Positions 1 to 13,048 are shown, numbered from the stretch's first letter. The stretch: DNA of 64,000 nucleotides from Methanobacteriaceae archaeon (GCA_027318585.1 DAHVOW010000001.1:50001-114000), one strand, 5' to 3'. Notes: generated from the sequence alone by a model not told the origin. Numbers and translations: made by a program.

Positions 1-312
<312 letters not shown>

Positions 313-317
313 ATAAA

Positions 318-343
318 CTTCTTCTTCTTTTTTTTATTTTTCA
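318..343 (+). terminator. T-rich terminator after mer
   Basis: Immediately after the mer stop codon there is a pyrimidine-rich run with eight consecutive T residues and further T5 tracts. This is the usual archaeal termination signal, oligo-T without a needed hairpin. It lies in the 31-bp gap between two convergent genes. Confidence 0.55.
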
Positions 344-1228
344 TTAAATTCTGTTTCTGATTTTGTGGTTCTTGGACAAATTCTTCACCCGGAGGTAGAG
401 CTCTCGCTGATATTCCCGGGAAGGTGCAAAGGACTTTCCGAAAAGTGCCTGAGTCTCTTCTACCTTCTCTGGAAAATGTTCCTGCAGGGCCTGGTAATAA
501 AGGGTCCGGCAATCAGTAGGACCTTCACCAAACAAGGTCAAACCAGCAGCCAGAACAAAATCAGCCCCCTGTTCCTTTACCCGGCCAATCATATAATCCA
601 GAGAATCTTCATCGTCAGAAAGGTAAGGTAACAGGGGCATGAATATCGCTCCCACCATGAACCCGGCCTTTTTACATTTTTTCATGGTTTCTAACCTTAC
701 TTCTGGTTCCGGGGCCCCGGGTTCAAATATCCGGGCCAACTCCGGGTCCAAGGTGGAGAAGGAAAAAGAGATAACGACACCCCGGTCAACCTGGTCCTGA
801 AGTCCCTGTGGAATAATGGCCTTTTCTTCAATCCTATGTAGAAGGTCCAGATCCCTCAATATAAGTGGTGATCGGGTTAGAACATGCACCGGAAAATGGA
901 AGCGGAGGATAATCCTGAGAAACTCCTGGGTGATTTTATATTCTTCCTCCACTGGAAGGTAAGGATCAGTGGCTGAACCCAGGGCTATAAAGGCATACTC
1001 TTTTTTTCGGGCCCGGTTTTTCAACTGCCTAACCAGCACCTCAGGGCCATTGATTTTAACTGCCAGCCCGGGCACCTGATGCTCCCCGTATTTGCTTCCA
1101 CGGGTGTAGCAGTACACGCAGTTAAATGAGCACCCGGAGTAGGGGTTGAGGGAGTAACCAGACAAAAACCAGTCATCAACATGTTTCTGCTTGTTCAGGA
1201 CAGATTTAACCTTAATTTTCCGGAACAC
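344..1228 (-). CDS. SPL-family radical SAM protein
   Basis: A 294-residue protein with the radical SAM cysteine triad C33-x3-C37-x2-C40 ([10 protein letters not shown]), which holds the 4Fe-4S cluster that cleaves S-adenosylmethionine. The preceding NPYSGC and following YTRGSK segments, and the later LTRSP and SFSTLDP strands, are typical of the spore-photoproduct-lyase-like (Rv2578c/SPL) family found in many archaea. The substrate of the archaeal members is not known. The start is GTG at 1228 with GGTG a few bases upstream. Lesion repair is only one possibility, because most archaeal homologues are uncharacterised. Confidence 0.8.
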   Translation of the reverse strand: MFRKIKVKSVLNKQKHVDDWFLSGYSLNPYSGCSFNCVYCYTRGSKYGEHQVPGLAVKINGPEVLVRQLKNRARKKEYAFIALGSATDPYLPVEEEYKITQEFLRIILRFHFPVHVLTRSPLILRDLDLLHRIEEKAIIPQGLQDQVDRGVVISFSFSTLDPELARIFEPGAPEPEVRLETMKKCKKAGFMVGAIFMPLLPYLSDDEDSLDYMIGRVKEQGADFVLAAGLTLFGEGPTDCRTLYYQALQEHFPEKVEETQALFGKSFAPSREYQRELYLRVKNLSKNHKIRNRI

Positions 1229-1345
1229 GTTTTCACCACATTTATGTCTTTATCTTTAAAAAAGTTAGAAAGACTTAGATTATCCATTTAATATATAATA
1301 TCTTCAGATTACTATTATGATCCTGATATTTCATTGGAAGGTTAA

Positions 1346-2419
1346 ATGATGGGAATAAACAAGTTAAACCGGGAACTGCGAGAGAGATCACTGGGGAGAA
1401 TTGATAAAAAATCACCGCGAGAACTGGCAGCCAGCTGGTCCAGCGATGATCTACTCTATTCTGGCCCTGGTCGAACCATATACATGGTATTACCCACCCC
1501 TGGCTGTGCCTGGGCCCTTTCTAATTCCGGAGGGTGTACCATGTGCAGTTACGTGTCAGATTCACCACTGGCAGCTGTATCAGCAGAGGAGATGCTGGGA
1601 ATATTCCATGAAAATCTGGAGAGACAAATAAAAAGACAACCGTTAGATGGTCCCACTGCCGTGAAGTTGTTCGTATCTGGCAGCTTCCTCAACCCGGAAG
1701 AGGTTCCAGTAGAGGCCAGGCAAAGGATCATTATGTCTTTGGCTGATTATCCTGAGATTGAGGAGGTGGTGGTGGAATCCCGTCCGGAGTACGTCACCGA
1801 AGAAGTTCTCAGGGAGTGCTGTGAAGCTCTGCCTGGTAAAATATTTGAAGTGGCCATGGGCCTGGAAACCGGGAATGAACAAACCCGGATGAATATAATA
1901 AATAAAGGTTTTTCCAATGAAGAGTTCGAACGGGCCTTGGCCACCATTGTGAAACTTAAATCAGAATATCCGGTAAGAGCCAAGGTGTATCTTCTGGTGA
2001 AACCCATCCTGACCAGTGAAAAGGAAGCCATTGTTGACGCCATACAATCTGCGGAGTATGCCGAACAATCCGGAGTGGACCGTATTTCTTTCTGTCCTTC
2101 CACCATACACAAGGGTACTCTGATGGAAATGCTCTGGAGGAAGGGTTCTTATCAGCCACCCTGGATCTGGAGTGTTATGGAAATAATAAGAAGAGTCCGG
2201 AGCCTGGCCAAGATCCCGGTGATCATGGACACCGCCGGATTTGGTACCCGCCGGGGGCCTTACAACTGTAAAAAGTGTAACTCGGCCCTGAAAGATATGA
2301 TCATTCAGTCCAACATACATCAGACCATTCCTGAGGATTTTGAGTGTGATTGTCGAAGTAAGTGGCTGGCGGAAGTGGAATATTCGGGGATTACTCATTC
2401 TGCCAGCAAGTTGTCTTAG
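1346..2419 (+). CDS. raSEA: Archaeosine biosynthesis radical SAM protein RaSEA
   Basis: A 357-residue Elp3-like radical SAM protein with a C54-x9-C64-x2-C67 cluster motif (PGC...GGCTMCSY), followed by the [11 protein letters not shown] and [10 protein letters not shown] segments typical of the TIGR01210 family. Members act with ArcS to convert the lysine adduct of preQ0 at tRNA position 15 into archaeosine. A CxxC pair (CKKC) and FECDC near the C-terminus suggest a small metal site. The ATG at 1346 has GGAAGG upstream. ArcS is not next to it. The gene is divergent from the SPL-type gene, with AT-rich promoter DNA in the 117-bp gap. The family call comes from motifs only. Confidence 0.75.
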   Translation: MMGINKLNRELRERSLGRIDKKSPRELAASWSSDDLLYSGPGRTIYMVLPTPGCAWALSNSGGCTMCSYVSDSPLAAVSAEEMLGIFHENLERQIKRQPLDGPTAVKLFVSGSFLNPEEVPVEARQRIIMSLADYPEIEEVVVESRPEYVTEEVLRECCEALPGKIFEVAMGLETGNEQTRMNIINKGFSNEEFERALATIVKLKSEYPVRAKVYLLVKPILTSEKEAIVDAIQSAEYAEQSGVDRISFCPSTIHKGTLMEMLWRKGSYQPPWIWSVMEIIRRVRSLAKIPVIMDTAGFGTRRGPYNCKKCNSALKDMIIQSNIHQTIPEDFECDCRSKWLAEVEYSGITHSASKLS

Positions 2420-2526
2420 AAACTAATTTTGGTCATTTCTTCTAGTAAGCCGCCATATTGCATTTTAATAATAGTTTCCCCAATTTGTGCAGCAATGGGG
2501 TTGTGGTCATCACTATCCTGATTCAT
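2416..2526 (-). CDS. Possible small ORF or gene remnant, 36 residues
   Basis: An ATG-started frame of 36 residues (begins [16 protein letters not shown], ends EEMTKISF) lies antisense to the last four bases of the RaSEA gene. The composition looks protein-like, with an acidic head and an amphipathic tail. There is no convincing ribosome binding site, and the frame stays open a few codons upstream to a TAA. It may be the tail of a decayed gene. I do not recognise it. Confidence 0.25.
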   Translation of the reverse strand: MNQDSDDHNPIAAQIGETIIKMQYGGLLEEMTKISF

Positions 2527-2574
2527 TCCATAGGCACAAAACAGTTAATTAAATCGTGAAATCTTAAAAAGGAA

Positions 2575-3207
2575 TTAATCACTATTTTTTTCCAGGACAC
2601 CCAATCCCATGAGGTATCCTCCGAATCCCAGGACCCACAACACCACCGGATAGGCCACCCATCTTTCCACTCCTCCACCACCCAGTAATGGCATGAACAT
2701 GTTGGATGTGAACAGGAAAAACAGACATATAACTCCAAACAACACCACCATATAGCGGAGTGGTGACTTGATCAATCGGAAGGAGTAGATGGCAGATAGT
2801 CCACCGCTGACAAATGTGGTCAGGGAGAATATGGGGTGCTGGGGGGTGATGTTTCCAGGGAATACTCCCACACCAAGTATCCCTAAACCCAGGAGGCCTA
2901 TTAAGATTACCGCAATTTTGTCATGGAAATGTCGGAACAGGAAATAATTACCCACCAGTATCAGGATTCCGGAGATGATCATGGTCCAGTTGAATATGGT
3001 GGCTGATGGTTGGGTGATGATGCTGTTGGGAGGCACTGTGGACCCTAAATCACTGATCATACTCTGGGCAGTGGTGTAGGTTAGTTCTTCTGGATAGAAG
3101 ATTTCTCCGGTTATGATTCCCATTAGAATGATGCTGCCTGCCAGGAAAAACAGAAATCCGGCTAGAGTTAGATTTTGTTTGTTAGCAATTTGATTTACAT
3201 CAACCAT
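2575..3207 (-). CDS. DUF998-type integral membrane protein
   Basis: A 210-residue protein with about six hydrophobic segments, beginning with a membrane span in the first 35 residues, then a short loop with a [13 protein letters not shown] segment. Small hydrophobic proteins with a loop like SDLG after the first span are typical of DUF998, whose function is unknown. I chose the ATG at 3207 because a G-run (GGGGGGAT) sits a few bases upstream; a longer frame to 3384 is open but has no ribosome binding site and a poorly membrane-like extension. It stands alone, with about 500 bp of AT-rich DNA upstream. Confidence 0.7.
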   Translation of the reverse strand: MVDVNQIANKQNLTLAGFLFFLAGSIILMGIITGEIFYPEELTYTTAQSMISDLGSTVPPNSIITQPSATIFNWTMIISGILILVGNYFLFRHFHDKIAVILIGLLGLGILGVGVFPGNITPQHPIFSLTTFVSGGLSAIYSFRLIKSPLRYMVVLFGVICLFFLFTSNMFMPLLGGGGVERWVAYPVVLWVLGFGGYLMGLGVLEKNSD

Positions 3208-3703
3208 ACTTATCCCCCCGAAATATACCATAATCTGCAATTCTCTATTTTCTATATGTTCTTTAAAAATGATATATTGCCCAGTTGAGTCTGTAGAAAT
3301 AGAAAATAGTAATAAGGAAGGTATCTTCAGTTGTATCCTCCTTAATCTCCCCAACCATGATTTTATCGGCTGGCACCCCTCCATGGATAGTCTAATCCGT
3401 AGTTATGTCCAGAACATTTATGGATCTGACTTTCCAGTTTTAAATCCCATTCAAGATCTGGGAATATGATAGGTGCTAAAAAACCTCTAATGGCACCATC
3501 AACAAGTGTAGAAACACAAAGTCCATTATTCTGTCTTTTATCCCCGATTCATCGATGGAAAATTAATAGGGAACGTTCTTTTAAATGTATATCCTATTTA
3601 TTTCTGGGCTTTATTCTCTATCCTTCTAAATATTTTGAGTTTTAAAAAACAATCCAAAAAAGTAAAAAAGTAAAAAAAAAAATACTTTTTTTAATCCAGA
3701 GAT
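3208..3703. other. Long AT-rich intergenic stretch, no recognisable gene
   Basis: This 496-bp stretch separates the DUF998 gene from the MFS gene. It holds the DUF998 promoter region and the T-rich end of the MFS transcript. Both strands contain open stretches of 50-65 codons around 3270-3560, but they have no ribosome binding site or recognisable motif and overlap each other in antisense. I take them as chance or as decayed sequence. Confidence 0.5.
3648..3692 (-). terminator. Poly-T terminator after the MFS gene
   Basis: Read on the minus strand, the bases after the MFS stop codon contain a run of seven T, then eleven T, then repeated ACTTTTTT tracts. Multiple long T tracts are the archaeal intrinsic termination signal. 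Confidence 0.6.
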
Positions 3704-5137
<1,434 letters not shown>

Positions 5138-5172
5138 TTTATTCCTCTCATTTGGCTAAAACTTAATTTAAG

Positions 5173-5181
5173 CAATATATA
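5173..5181 (-). promoter_or_regulatory. TATA box for the MFS gene
   Basis: TATATATTG read on the minus strand, 36-44 bp upstream of the MFS start codon. This leaves room for a leader of about 10 nt. The palindrome at 5208-5229 begins 26 bp further upstream. Confidence 0.45.
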
Positions 5182-5207
5182 GTAAGTTCACAATTTTATT
5201 CGATCTC

Positions 5208-5229
5208 AGTTGTAAATAACATTACAACT
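5208..5229. promoter_or_regulatory. Palindromic operator copy 1 (MFS side)
   Basis: AGTTGTAA-N6-TTACAACT, an 8-bp perfect inverted repeat with spacer ATAACA. The whole 22-bp unit, including the spacer, recurs identically at 5266-5287. It lies upstream of the MFS TATA box. It probably binds the divergently encoded TrmB-type regulator, but that is inference. Confidence 0.7.
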
Positions 5230-5265
5230 TAAATACAATAATCTAGTTAATAAACTTATCGGCTT

Positions 5266-5287
5266 AGTTGTAAATAACATTACAACT
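5266..5287. promoter_or_regulatory. Palindromic operator copy 2 (regulator side)
   Basis: Second identical copy of the 22-bp AGTTGTAA-N6-TTACAACT unit, 58 bp (start to start) from copy 1. It ends 4 bp before the TATA box of the TrmB-type gene, a position suited to autoregulation by blocking TBP/TFB or by activation. Confidence 0.7.
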
Positions 5288-5291
5288 ATGA

Positions 5292-5300
5292 TTATAAATA
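5292..5300 (+). promoter_or_regulatory. TATA box for the TrmB-type regulator gene
   Basis: TTATAAATA, 63-71 bp upstream of the start codon and directly next to operator copy 2. Confidence 0.5.
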
Positions 5301-5362
5301 GATAATAAAAAATATTTTATTTAGGACAGATTTTTCATCCGACTTACTAAAATCAGGAGATT

Positions 5363-6211
<849 letters not shown>

Positions 6212-6311
6212 GTTCATTTTTTCTAGATATCTTGATAATGAGTAATCAATAGCTAAACAACACGTGGATTACCTTAATAATAGAAATTTGCTTTCTAGGA
6301 GAGAATTTGAT

Positions 6312-7601
<1,290 letters not shown>

Positions 7602-7604
7602 AGA

Positions 7605-7808
7605 TTAAAAGTGTTCCGGGCTATGACTTACTACCGGACACTCCCACTCCCGACAGAAGGTCATGGTAAAAATTCCATCATCAGTGTCGATGTAGAACCT
7701 CCAGCAGTCCTTTTCCCGACCCTGGACTTCGAAACGAATGTCTGTGACTTTTTTTCCCACCAACTGCTCTAGGGCCTCTTTACATTCTTGCATCTGTTTG
7801 TTTTTCAA
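7605..7808 (-). CDS. Conserved-looking small protein, function unknown
   Basis: A 67-residue soluble protein with alternating charged and aromatic residues (KDCWRFYIDTDDG, CREWECP) and three cysteines, which suggests a small alpha/beta fold rather than a membrane peptide. The start is TTG at 7808 with AGGTGGTC directly upstream. The stop lies 3 bp from the stop of the nucleotidyltransferase gene on the other strand. I do not recognise the family. Confidence 0.6.
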   Translation of the reverse strand: MKNKQMQECKEALEQLVGKKVTDIRFEVQGREKDCWRFYIDTDDGIFTMTFCREWECPVVSHSPEHF

Positions 7809-7943
7809 AAGACCACCTACAGAAATGAACCTAACGCCTTATCCAATTATTATTCTGTCAATGGACTGTAATATAATTAAAGTTCAACCTCAAATACCAT
7901 TAATAGATGAGCGATTCAGCAAGAATTAACCCTGATGATGGAC

Positions 7944-8762
7944 TTACTCAAGTTCAAGGAAGACTTGGTGTATGTTGGCTGGCTTTTTTTCCAGTTTAGC
8001 CACTTTCTTATCCAGTGCCTTGAAAAATTCCAGGGTGGCCCTACTCATACAGGGTTCGGTTTCAGTCGAAAGCATTTTAACCACCTCCCCCATCTCTTCA
8101 GACCTTCTTCGAGCATGATAAAGGCTGCTAATCATCCTGGAAGCTGCTGATTCCTGGAAACCTGGCCCCTCGGTTTGGGATATATATTTCAACACTTCTT
8201 CATCAATTCCCATCTGATAGGCTGCATATAAGGATTCCAGAAGAAGTGCGGAAACCCCCTTGGTATAAGCGCTTCTAAGCATCTTAATAGCAGAAGCCTG
8301 TCCAGGATCTGGCCCAATAACCTCAATATTCATACCATAATCGTTTAATTGCGAAAATTCTTCTGCTGCCCCGCCGGAGGCTATGATCTTCACCTTCAAA
8401 CCATTTTTTCGTACACTGCCCAATATTGCTGCATCCACGGTGTTGGCTTTCCCCACCATCTCCAGAGCTTCCTTAACTGTCAATGGAGATACGTTGTTGA
8501 GATCTGCATAAATTCCATTCACATTTCCCAATTCCCTGGCGATAAATATAGCTTGGGATGGTGTAACCGCCGATAAAACTATATCCACCTTCCCGGCCAT
8601 TTCATGGTTGTTACTGCATGGTTGAACAGCCAGTGATCGGGCCAAATCCCTGGTACGGGTACTTCTTCCCTCCAGACAGGTGTAAACTTCTACACCCTCC
8701 CCCATAAGGCCCCTGGCCAGGGTGGAGGCCACTTCACCAAAGCCTATAAAACCCACTTTCAT
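7944..8762 (-). CDS. NAD(P)-binding dehydrogenase-like protein with DUF1932 domain
   Basis: A 272-residue protein with an N-terminal Rossmann motif GFIGFGEVASTLARGL, like 6-phosphogluconate/3-hydroxyisobutyrate dehydrogenases, and a helical C-terminal domain of the DUF1932 type (GQASAIKMLRSAYTKG, where the lysine is in the position of the catalytic Lys of the beta-hydroxyacid dehydrogenase family). The substrate is not known. It starts with ATG at 8762 and is followed upstream at 23 bp by the ccdA-like gene on the same strand, possibly in one transcript. Confidence 0.78.
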   Translation of the reverse strand: MKVGFIGFGEVASTLARGLMGEGVEVYTCLEGRSTRTRDLARSLAVQPCSNNHEMAGKVDIVLSAVTPSQAIFIARELGNVNGIYADLNNVSPLTVKEALEMVGKANTVDAAILGSVRKNGLKVKIIASGGAAEEFSQLNDYGMNIEVIGPDPGQASAIKMLRSAYTKGVSALLLESLYAAYQMGIDEEVLKYISQTEGPGFQESAASRMISSLYHARRRSEEMGEVVKMLSTETEPCMSRATLEFFKALDKKVAKLEKKPANIHQVFLELE

Positions 8763-8784
8763 ACCGTCACCTCTATTTCGTGAT

Positions 8785-9399
8785 TCATAACCATCCCCAG
8801 AACATGTAAATTCCGGCTAACATTATGACCAGGCCGGATATGATCCTAATTGTCTTTGAGTATTTTGAAATTCTCTCCAAGTTAATTCTGGAGGCCAGAA
8901 AGGCCAGTACAAACAGGGCGAGGGAGAAACCTGCGGCAAAAAGTGCCATGTTCAGGGCACTGTAGAGCACGTTGCCAGTGGCGGTACTGTAAGCTGCCAC
9001 CGCAATCACATAGGGCCCGAAACAGGGAGACCAGGCCAGACAGGTTAAAAGTCCCAGTATAAACGACCCTACAACACCATCCCCCTCTCGTGATTTAAAT
9101 GATAATCTGGGAATCTGGGGGTTGATTATGAATAAAATCCCTATAAAAACCAGGAGAATAGCTGCCACCATCCGTATATGGAGCAGATAGGCATTGAGGG
9201 CCGCGGTAAATATCACCGTCAGGATGGTGATGAGGGCAAAAACTAGAAAAAAGCCGGTGGTGAATGCCAGAACTTCTCTTAAACTACGGTTTAAGATTGA
9301 ATATCCAATAACTATGGGTATCAGTGGCAGCACACAGGGCGATAGTAGGGAAGCCATTCCCGCCAGGAATGATAATATAAAACCTGTTTCCATCCCCAT
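8785..9399 (-). CDS. ccdA: Cytochrome c biogenesis / thiol-disulfide transporter CcdA
   Basis: A 204-residue protein with six hydrophobic segments. It holds the family cysteines and prolines: LLSPCVLPLIP after span 1 and LAWSPCFGP after the central span. CcdA passes electrons from cytosolic thioredoxin across the membrane to extracytoplasmic thiol proteins. The gene directly upstream, 4 bp away on the same strand, encodes a lipoprotein thioredoxin, which is the obvious electron acceptor. Confidence 0.9.
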   Translation of the reverse strand: MGMETGFILSFLAGMASLLSPCVLPLIPIVIGYSILNRSLREVLAFTTGFFLVFALITILTVIFTAALNAYLLHIRMVAAILLVFIGILFIINPQIPRLSFKSREGDGVVGSFILGLLTCLAWSPCFGPYVIAVAAYSTATGNVLYSALNMALFAAGFSLALFVLAFLASRINLERISKYSKTIRIISGLVIMLAGIYMFWGWL

Positions 9400-9403
9400 A
9401 CTC

Positions 9404-9829
9404 CTATAGTTGACTTAATAACTGGCTGGGAGACTGGTATCCTTCGATTCTCTTAATTTCCTGCCCATTGGAGTTGAAGATGATGATGGTGGGCAGTCCA
9501 TATATATTGTACTGGGAGCTTAAATCGGGGTGGTCATCGGTATCGATCTTAACTGCGATGTAACTTTGCGCTATCCTTTGTTGAACATTGGCATCGGTGT
9601 AGGTTTCGCTGTCCATTTGGGTGCAGTAGTGACACCAGTCTGCGTAGAAGTCGGCAAATACCATTTTATTAGAAGCCTGGGCCTGGCCCAATGCGGTGTT
9701 CAGGTCCGTGTTCCAGTTAATGCCTGAAGAGCCCGTGCTGGAATTGGCCTGGGTGCCAGGGAGGGAGGTGCAACCAGAAATCACCACCACCATCAACATG
9801 ATTCCCAGGATTGCTAATAACTTGTTCAT
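9404..9829 (-). CDS. Thioredoxin-fold lipoprotein
   Basis: A 141-residue protein with a lipoprotein signal (hydrophobic stretch ending ISGC20) and a thioredoxin domain with active site W-C66-H-Y-C69 and the cis-proline loop YGLPTIIIFN. It should face outside the membrane, anchored by the lipid-modified cysteine, and reduce disulfides using electrons from the CcdA protein encoded 4 bp downstream. The pair is a compact two-gene redox export unit. The WCHYC variant is a common one in SoxW/DsbD-gamma-like proteins. Confidence 0.9.
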   Translation of the reverse strand: MNKLLAILGIMLMVVVISGCTSLPGTQANSSTGSSGINWNTDLNTALGQAQASNKMVFADFYADWCHYCTQMDSETYTDANVQQRIAQSYIAVKIDTDDHPDLSSQYNIYGLPTIIIFNSNGQEIKRIEGYQSPSQLLSQL

Positions 9830-9911
9830 GGTGCTTGATTGTCACTAAAGAAGAATATACTTTTTCATTTATCAATTAAATCCGAATATTCTTTCAACAA
9901 ATAATACGATT

Positions 9912-10772
9912 TTATAACTTTAAAACCACATTATCCCCTACTTCAACCCCTATCTCCCGGGCTACCGGAGAACATTTGGCATTTAAAAGACAAAATACAG
10001 TTGAATCCTTTAGATCCATTTCAGTAAGACCTTCATAGTTTCCCAAACCCTTGGCAATTACCAGATCGGACTTGGAAAAGAGTTCCAGAAATTCTGGTGA
10101 AACATCATTATAAACCACTCCCACGGAATCGGTTCCGGTGGTGGTTAGATGAGCAACCTTATCTAACCCGATCTCCAGGGCTTCATCGAGGCAGGCATCG
10201 TTTAGAATGGGTTTCTCCTTGAGGGCCACCGTGACCTTAACATCGTATTCATTTATTTTTTCTATTAGCAATTTGTCGAAGACTATTTCTCCCACATTAT
10301 CCGCCAGATATAAAACGGTCCTGGCCTTTTTAAGTTCCTCTTCCAGTTGAGGAGAGTTATCTATGGTTAATTCTTTTTGCATGGCCGACAGGACCAGTGA
10401 TTCCATATCAATATCCAGACCCAGAGCAGCGAAATCCAATAAATTACCCCCTATAGCTGCCTTTAAATAGTTTTTAAGGCTGGGATCATCTTTCAACATC
10501 TGTTTTACTCGGGGTAGGAACTTCAGGGCGATTTCATTGGATCTGGTCCTTTCCTGGCGGTATGGATCCGGGTTGCCAGTTTCCTTTTTGATGGTGCGGT
10601 GCATGTCGGTGCCAATTTCATTGGCCGATGCCTCGGGGTGGAATCTCTGGCTGATCAGATCGGTTAGGTGGGAAGTAATCTCCAACTTTAATTTCTCATC
10701 ATCGGTAGCCAGATCCAGGGCTTCACGGGCCTGTCTTAGAAAACAGGGTGCGCATTCATAATGTACTTTCAT
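9912..10772 (-). CDS. DUF89 / ARMT1-like family protein
   Basis: A 286-residue protein starting with a cysteine pair (YECAPCFLRQAREA) typical of archaeal DUF89 proteins. The core carries the family signature: a long helical N-terminal part, then LYLADNVGEIVFDKLLIE with the metal-binding Asp-Asn, and VIAKGLGNYEGL near the end. Characterised members are metal-dependent phosphatases that remove damaged sugar phosphates, or carboxyl methyltransferases; the archaeal role is not settled. ATG start at 10772, 23 bp downstream of the M50 protease gene on the same strand. Confidence 0.85.
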   Translation of the reverse strand: MKVHYECAPCFLRQAREALDLATDDEKLKLEITSHLTDLISQRFHPEASANEIGTDMHRTIKKETGNPDPYRQERTRSNEIALKFLPRVKQMLKDDPSLKNYLKAAIGGNLLDFAALGLDIDMESLVLSAMQKELTIDNSPQLEEELKKARTVLYLADNVGEIVFDKLLIEKINEYDVKVTVALKEKPILNDACLDEALEIGLDKVAHLTTTGTDSVGVVYNDVSPEFLELFSKSDLVIAKGLGNYEGLTEMDLKDSTVFCLLNAKCSPVAREIGVEVGDNVVLKL

Positions 10773-10794
10773 AATAAATCATCACCGTAACTTT

Positions 10795-11811
10795 TTATAG
10801 AGAAACATAAGGTACCGGGGATAAACACAGGATAAGCATAACTAAGGCCAATAAGGCCATTATTTTTCTTCCCCGGGTAATTGGAACCACATTGTCCAGG
10901 GCCCCGGGATGTATCTTGCTTTTGTACAGGACCAGAATCATGATTATGGCCATAAAAAACCAGCCCAGAAGTAGGGTGATTACTATGGCCACTGTGGAGA
11001 CCCAGAAATGTGCTTTTTCACTGAAAATTGATCTTGTAATGTGGCCACCGTCCAGGAAGGCCACTGGCATCAGGTTGAGCATGGTGACCAGCAAACCAAC
11101 CCATCCTGCAAAGGCCACTGGATGCAGGTAGACCATCTGACCAGAAGCAGCGGCTGGTGCAGTGAAGTAGGCAATTATGGTCATTAACAGGGGAGGTGTA
11201 AACATCATGGCGGATGGTGTCTGGGCGGTGATTGTGGAAATACTAAGCCCAATTATCAGTACCGGTACCGTAACTAGGAGTCCTGCTAAAGGACCACTCA
11301 GACCCAGGTCAAAAAGGGCGTTACGATTTGGAATGGGGGATTTAACGTTGATAACTGCCCCAAAAGTCCCAATCATAGTGGGTGCTGGAATAAAATAGGG
11401 TAGAGTGGCTTTAACTCCATGTCTTCGGGCAGCCATAAAATGTGCAGTCTCATGAGTCCCGATTATGGCCATGATGGCTATTGCGAAGCTTAATGCAGAT
11501 ACCCAGCTTTTCCCCATGAAATAACCCGCCAGGAGGGTGGTGCCCAGGGTGGCTACGAATAGGATTAGGTTAACATGAATCCGGGATTTTCCCTGTTCTG
11601 GTTTCTGTGCCAACTTTATCTGGTAATAGATATCATGGGGATTTATAAATGGTATATAACCAATTTGGTCAAGTTCCTGTCTTAGGGCTGAAAATTTCTC
11701 TGGTGAATAATTGGCCACCACAAAGTAGGGAGCATCCGAGTCATTGTTAAACTCCAGTAAGGGGAAATATTTCCCCATAATGTCCGAAATAAGCTCGTAG
11801 TCCTCCAACAA
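10795..11811 (-). CDS. Site-2 protease family (M50) membrane metalloprotease
   Basis: A 338-residue protein: a soluble N-terminal region of about 95 residues followed by six or seven membrane spans. The zinc-binding motif is HETAH inside span 2 (IGTHETAHFMAARRHG), and the third ligand is in FLDGGHITRS, a form of the family's LDGGH motif. Such proteases cut substrates within the membrane. A downstream extension resembles plant EGY-type S2P. The start is TTG at 11811, with GGATGTGGAT ahead; an in-frame ATG 11 codons later has no better signal. Confidence 0.87.
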   Translation of the reverse strand: MLEDYELISDIMGKYFPLLEFNNDSDAPYFVVANYSPEKFSALRQELDQIGYIPFINPHDIYYQIKLAQKPEQGKSRIHVNLILFVATLGTTLLAGYFMGKSWVSALSFAIAIMAIIGTHETAHFMAARRHGVKATLPYFIPAPTMIGTFGAVINVKSPIPNRNALFDLGLSGPLAGLLVTVPVLIIGLSISTITAQTPSAMMFTPPLLMTIIAYFTAPAAASGQMVYLHPVAFAGWVGLLVTMLNLMPVAFLDGGHITRSIFSEKAHFWVSTVAIVITLLLGWFFMAIIMILVLYKSKIHPGALDNVVPITRGRKIMALLALVMLILCLSPVPYVSL

Positions 11812-11853
11812 TCCACATCCAAGTTTTTTTCCTATAAATCCTTAAGATAAATT

Positions 11854-12051
11854 TTATCCCCCATATATGACCCTTATAACTTCTATGGTGTCCCCATCCT
11901 CCAGAGATTCTTCTTCGATGACTATCTGCTGGTTCTTTTTAACCACCACAGTTTCCAGGGGTATTTCCATCTCTTGGAGAAGATCTTTGATGGTTCCGCC
12001 CTTTATTTCCATCTTTCTCTCTTCCTCTCCCATTATAAATGTTATATCCAT
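11854..12051 (-). CDS. ThiS/MoaD-family ubiquitin-like sulfur carrier (SAMP-like)
   Basis: A 65-residue beta-grasp protein ending in Gly-Gly (VIRVIYGG), the tail that E1-like enzymes adenylate and thiocarboxylate or conjugate. The central LKDGD-like element is LEDGDTIEV. It sits 76 bp upstream in the genome from, and on the same strand as, a TtuA-like tRNA thiolase, so the simplest role is sulfur donor for tRNA 2-thiouridine. In haloarchaea related proteins also act as protein modifiers (SAMPs). A JAMM protease that could process such conjugates is encoded at 59246. Confidence 0.85.
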   Translation of the reverse strand: MDITFIMGEEERKMEIKGGTIKDLLQEMEIPLETVVVKKNQQIVIEEESLEDGDTIEVIRVIYGG

Positions 12052-12127
12052 TTAATCACTTCGGTATTTAATCAATCGGATATTATATGCAGATTCTATA
12101 GGTAAATAAATTTAACTAGCGATCCTT

Positions 12128-13048
12128 TTAGAATTTATTCTTCCACTCTTTTATGAAGCTGCAGGTCTTACATAGGTTAGTGGCTGCTGGTTCACCACAA
12201 ACTTCACATTGGGTGAGAGGGGATTTTCTGGAAAATTCCTTCTTCAGAACTGGTTTTATGCGATCAAATCCCCGGAGGGTGGAGTACATAATGGTGGGAT
12301 GTTTTACGGATATTTGCTTCAAAAACTGCCCTACTTCGGCCCGGAAGGAATCACTGGCATAGGGGCATCCGGCCAGATGGACCGGGAGCTCCCGGGCCAG
12401 TACGTAAAGTGCGATCTCCTTTTCCGGAACTTCCCGGAGGGGTTTGATCTTCACTGTGAACCTGGGATCCTGGGACTCGGATTTTACACCAATCCGGGTT
12501 AAATTATCCAGGTTGCCCTCCAGATAGTTCATCAGGATAGACTGGGTCTCATCATCCAGGTTGTGGCCGGTGGCGATTTTAGTGGCACCCTCCTCCCTGG
12601 CTACTTTGTTGAGTATCCACCGTCTGAAAACTCCACAATAAGTACAGGCCCCACTATGTGGGTTTTTCATTAGTTCATCCAGGGTAACTCCTAAATAATC
12701 TTCAAAGGAAACTACTCTGTGATTTATACCCATTTCTCTGGCGATTTTAGTGGCGATGTGGACACCCTCGGCCCGGTAACCCGCTATCCCCTCGTCGATG
12801 GTCACTGCCATCAGTTCAGCAATACCCCGGTCATGAAGATTCTTTAAGATATCCAGGGCCATAACACTGTCTTTTCCCCCGGATAAACCTAATAAAATCT
12901 TATCTCCTTTATCTACCAGTTTGTATTTTCGGATATCCTTTAAAACCTTCTCCTGCATTTTGTCTATGAAACAATCTTTACACAGGTGCTGCCCGGAGTG
13001 TTTGCGGTGAAGAATAACCGGAACTCGGCCACAAGAATCACATTTCAT
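12128..13048 (-). CDS. ttuA: TtuA/Ncs6-family tRNA 2-thiolation enzyme (TIGR00269)
   Basis: A 306-residue PP-loop ATPase. N-terminal zinc motif C3/C6 and C23/C26, then the PP-loop [10 protein letters not shown] that adenylates the target uridine, a central CTYC pair plus GCPY cysteine that in TtuA hold a 4Fe-4S cluster, and a C-terminal zinc ribbon (CEVC...CKTC). This full cysteine set identifies the TtuA/Ncs6 group, which makes 2-thiouridine or 5-methyl-2-thiouridine in tRNA. The adjacent ThiS/MoaD-like gene is the probable sulfur carrier. No E1-like partner lies nearby. Confidence 0.85.
   Translation of the reverse strand: MKCDSCGRVPVILHRKHSGQHLCKDCFIDKMQEKVLKDIRKYKLVDKGDKILLGLSGGKDSVMALDILKNLHDRGIAELMAVTIDEGIAGYRAEGVHIATKIAREMGINHRVVSFEDYLGVTLDELMKNPHSGACTYCGVFRRWILNKVAREEGATKIATGHNLDDETQSILMNYLEGNLDNLTRIGVKSESQDPRFTVKIKPLREVPEKEIALYVLARELPVHLAGCPYASDSFRAEVGQFLKQISVKHPTIMYSTLRGFDRIKPVLKKEFSRKSPLTQCEVCGEPAATNLCKTCSFIKEWKNKF

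Noticed and set aside
3269..3560. Open frames of 50-66 codons on both strands in the gap upstream of the DUF998 gene
   Set aside because: They overlap in antisense, lack ribosome binding sites or (on the minus strand) any start codon, and show no recognisable motif; AT-rich non-coding DNA explains them.
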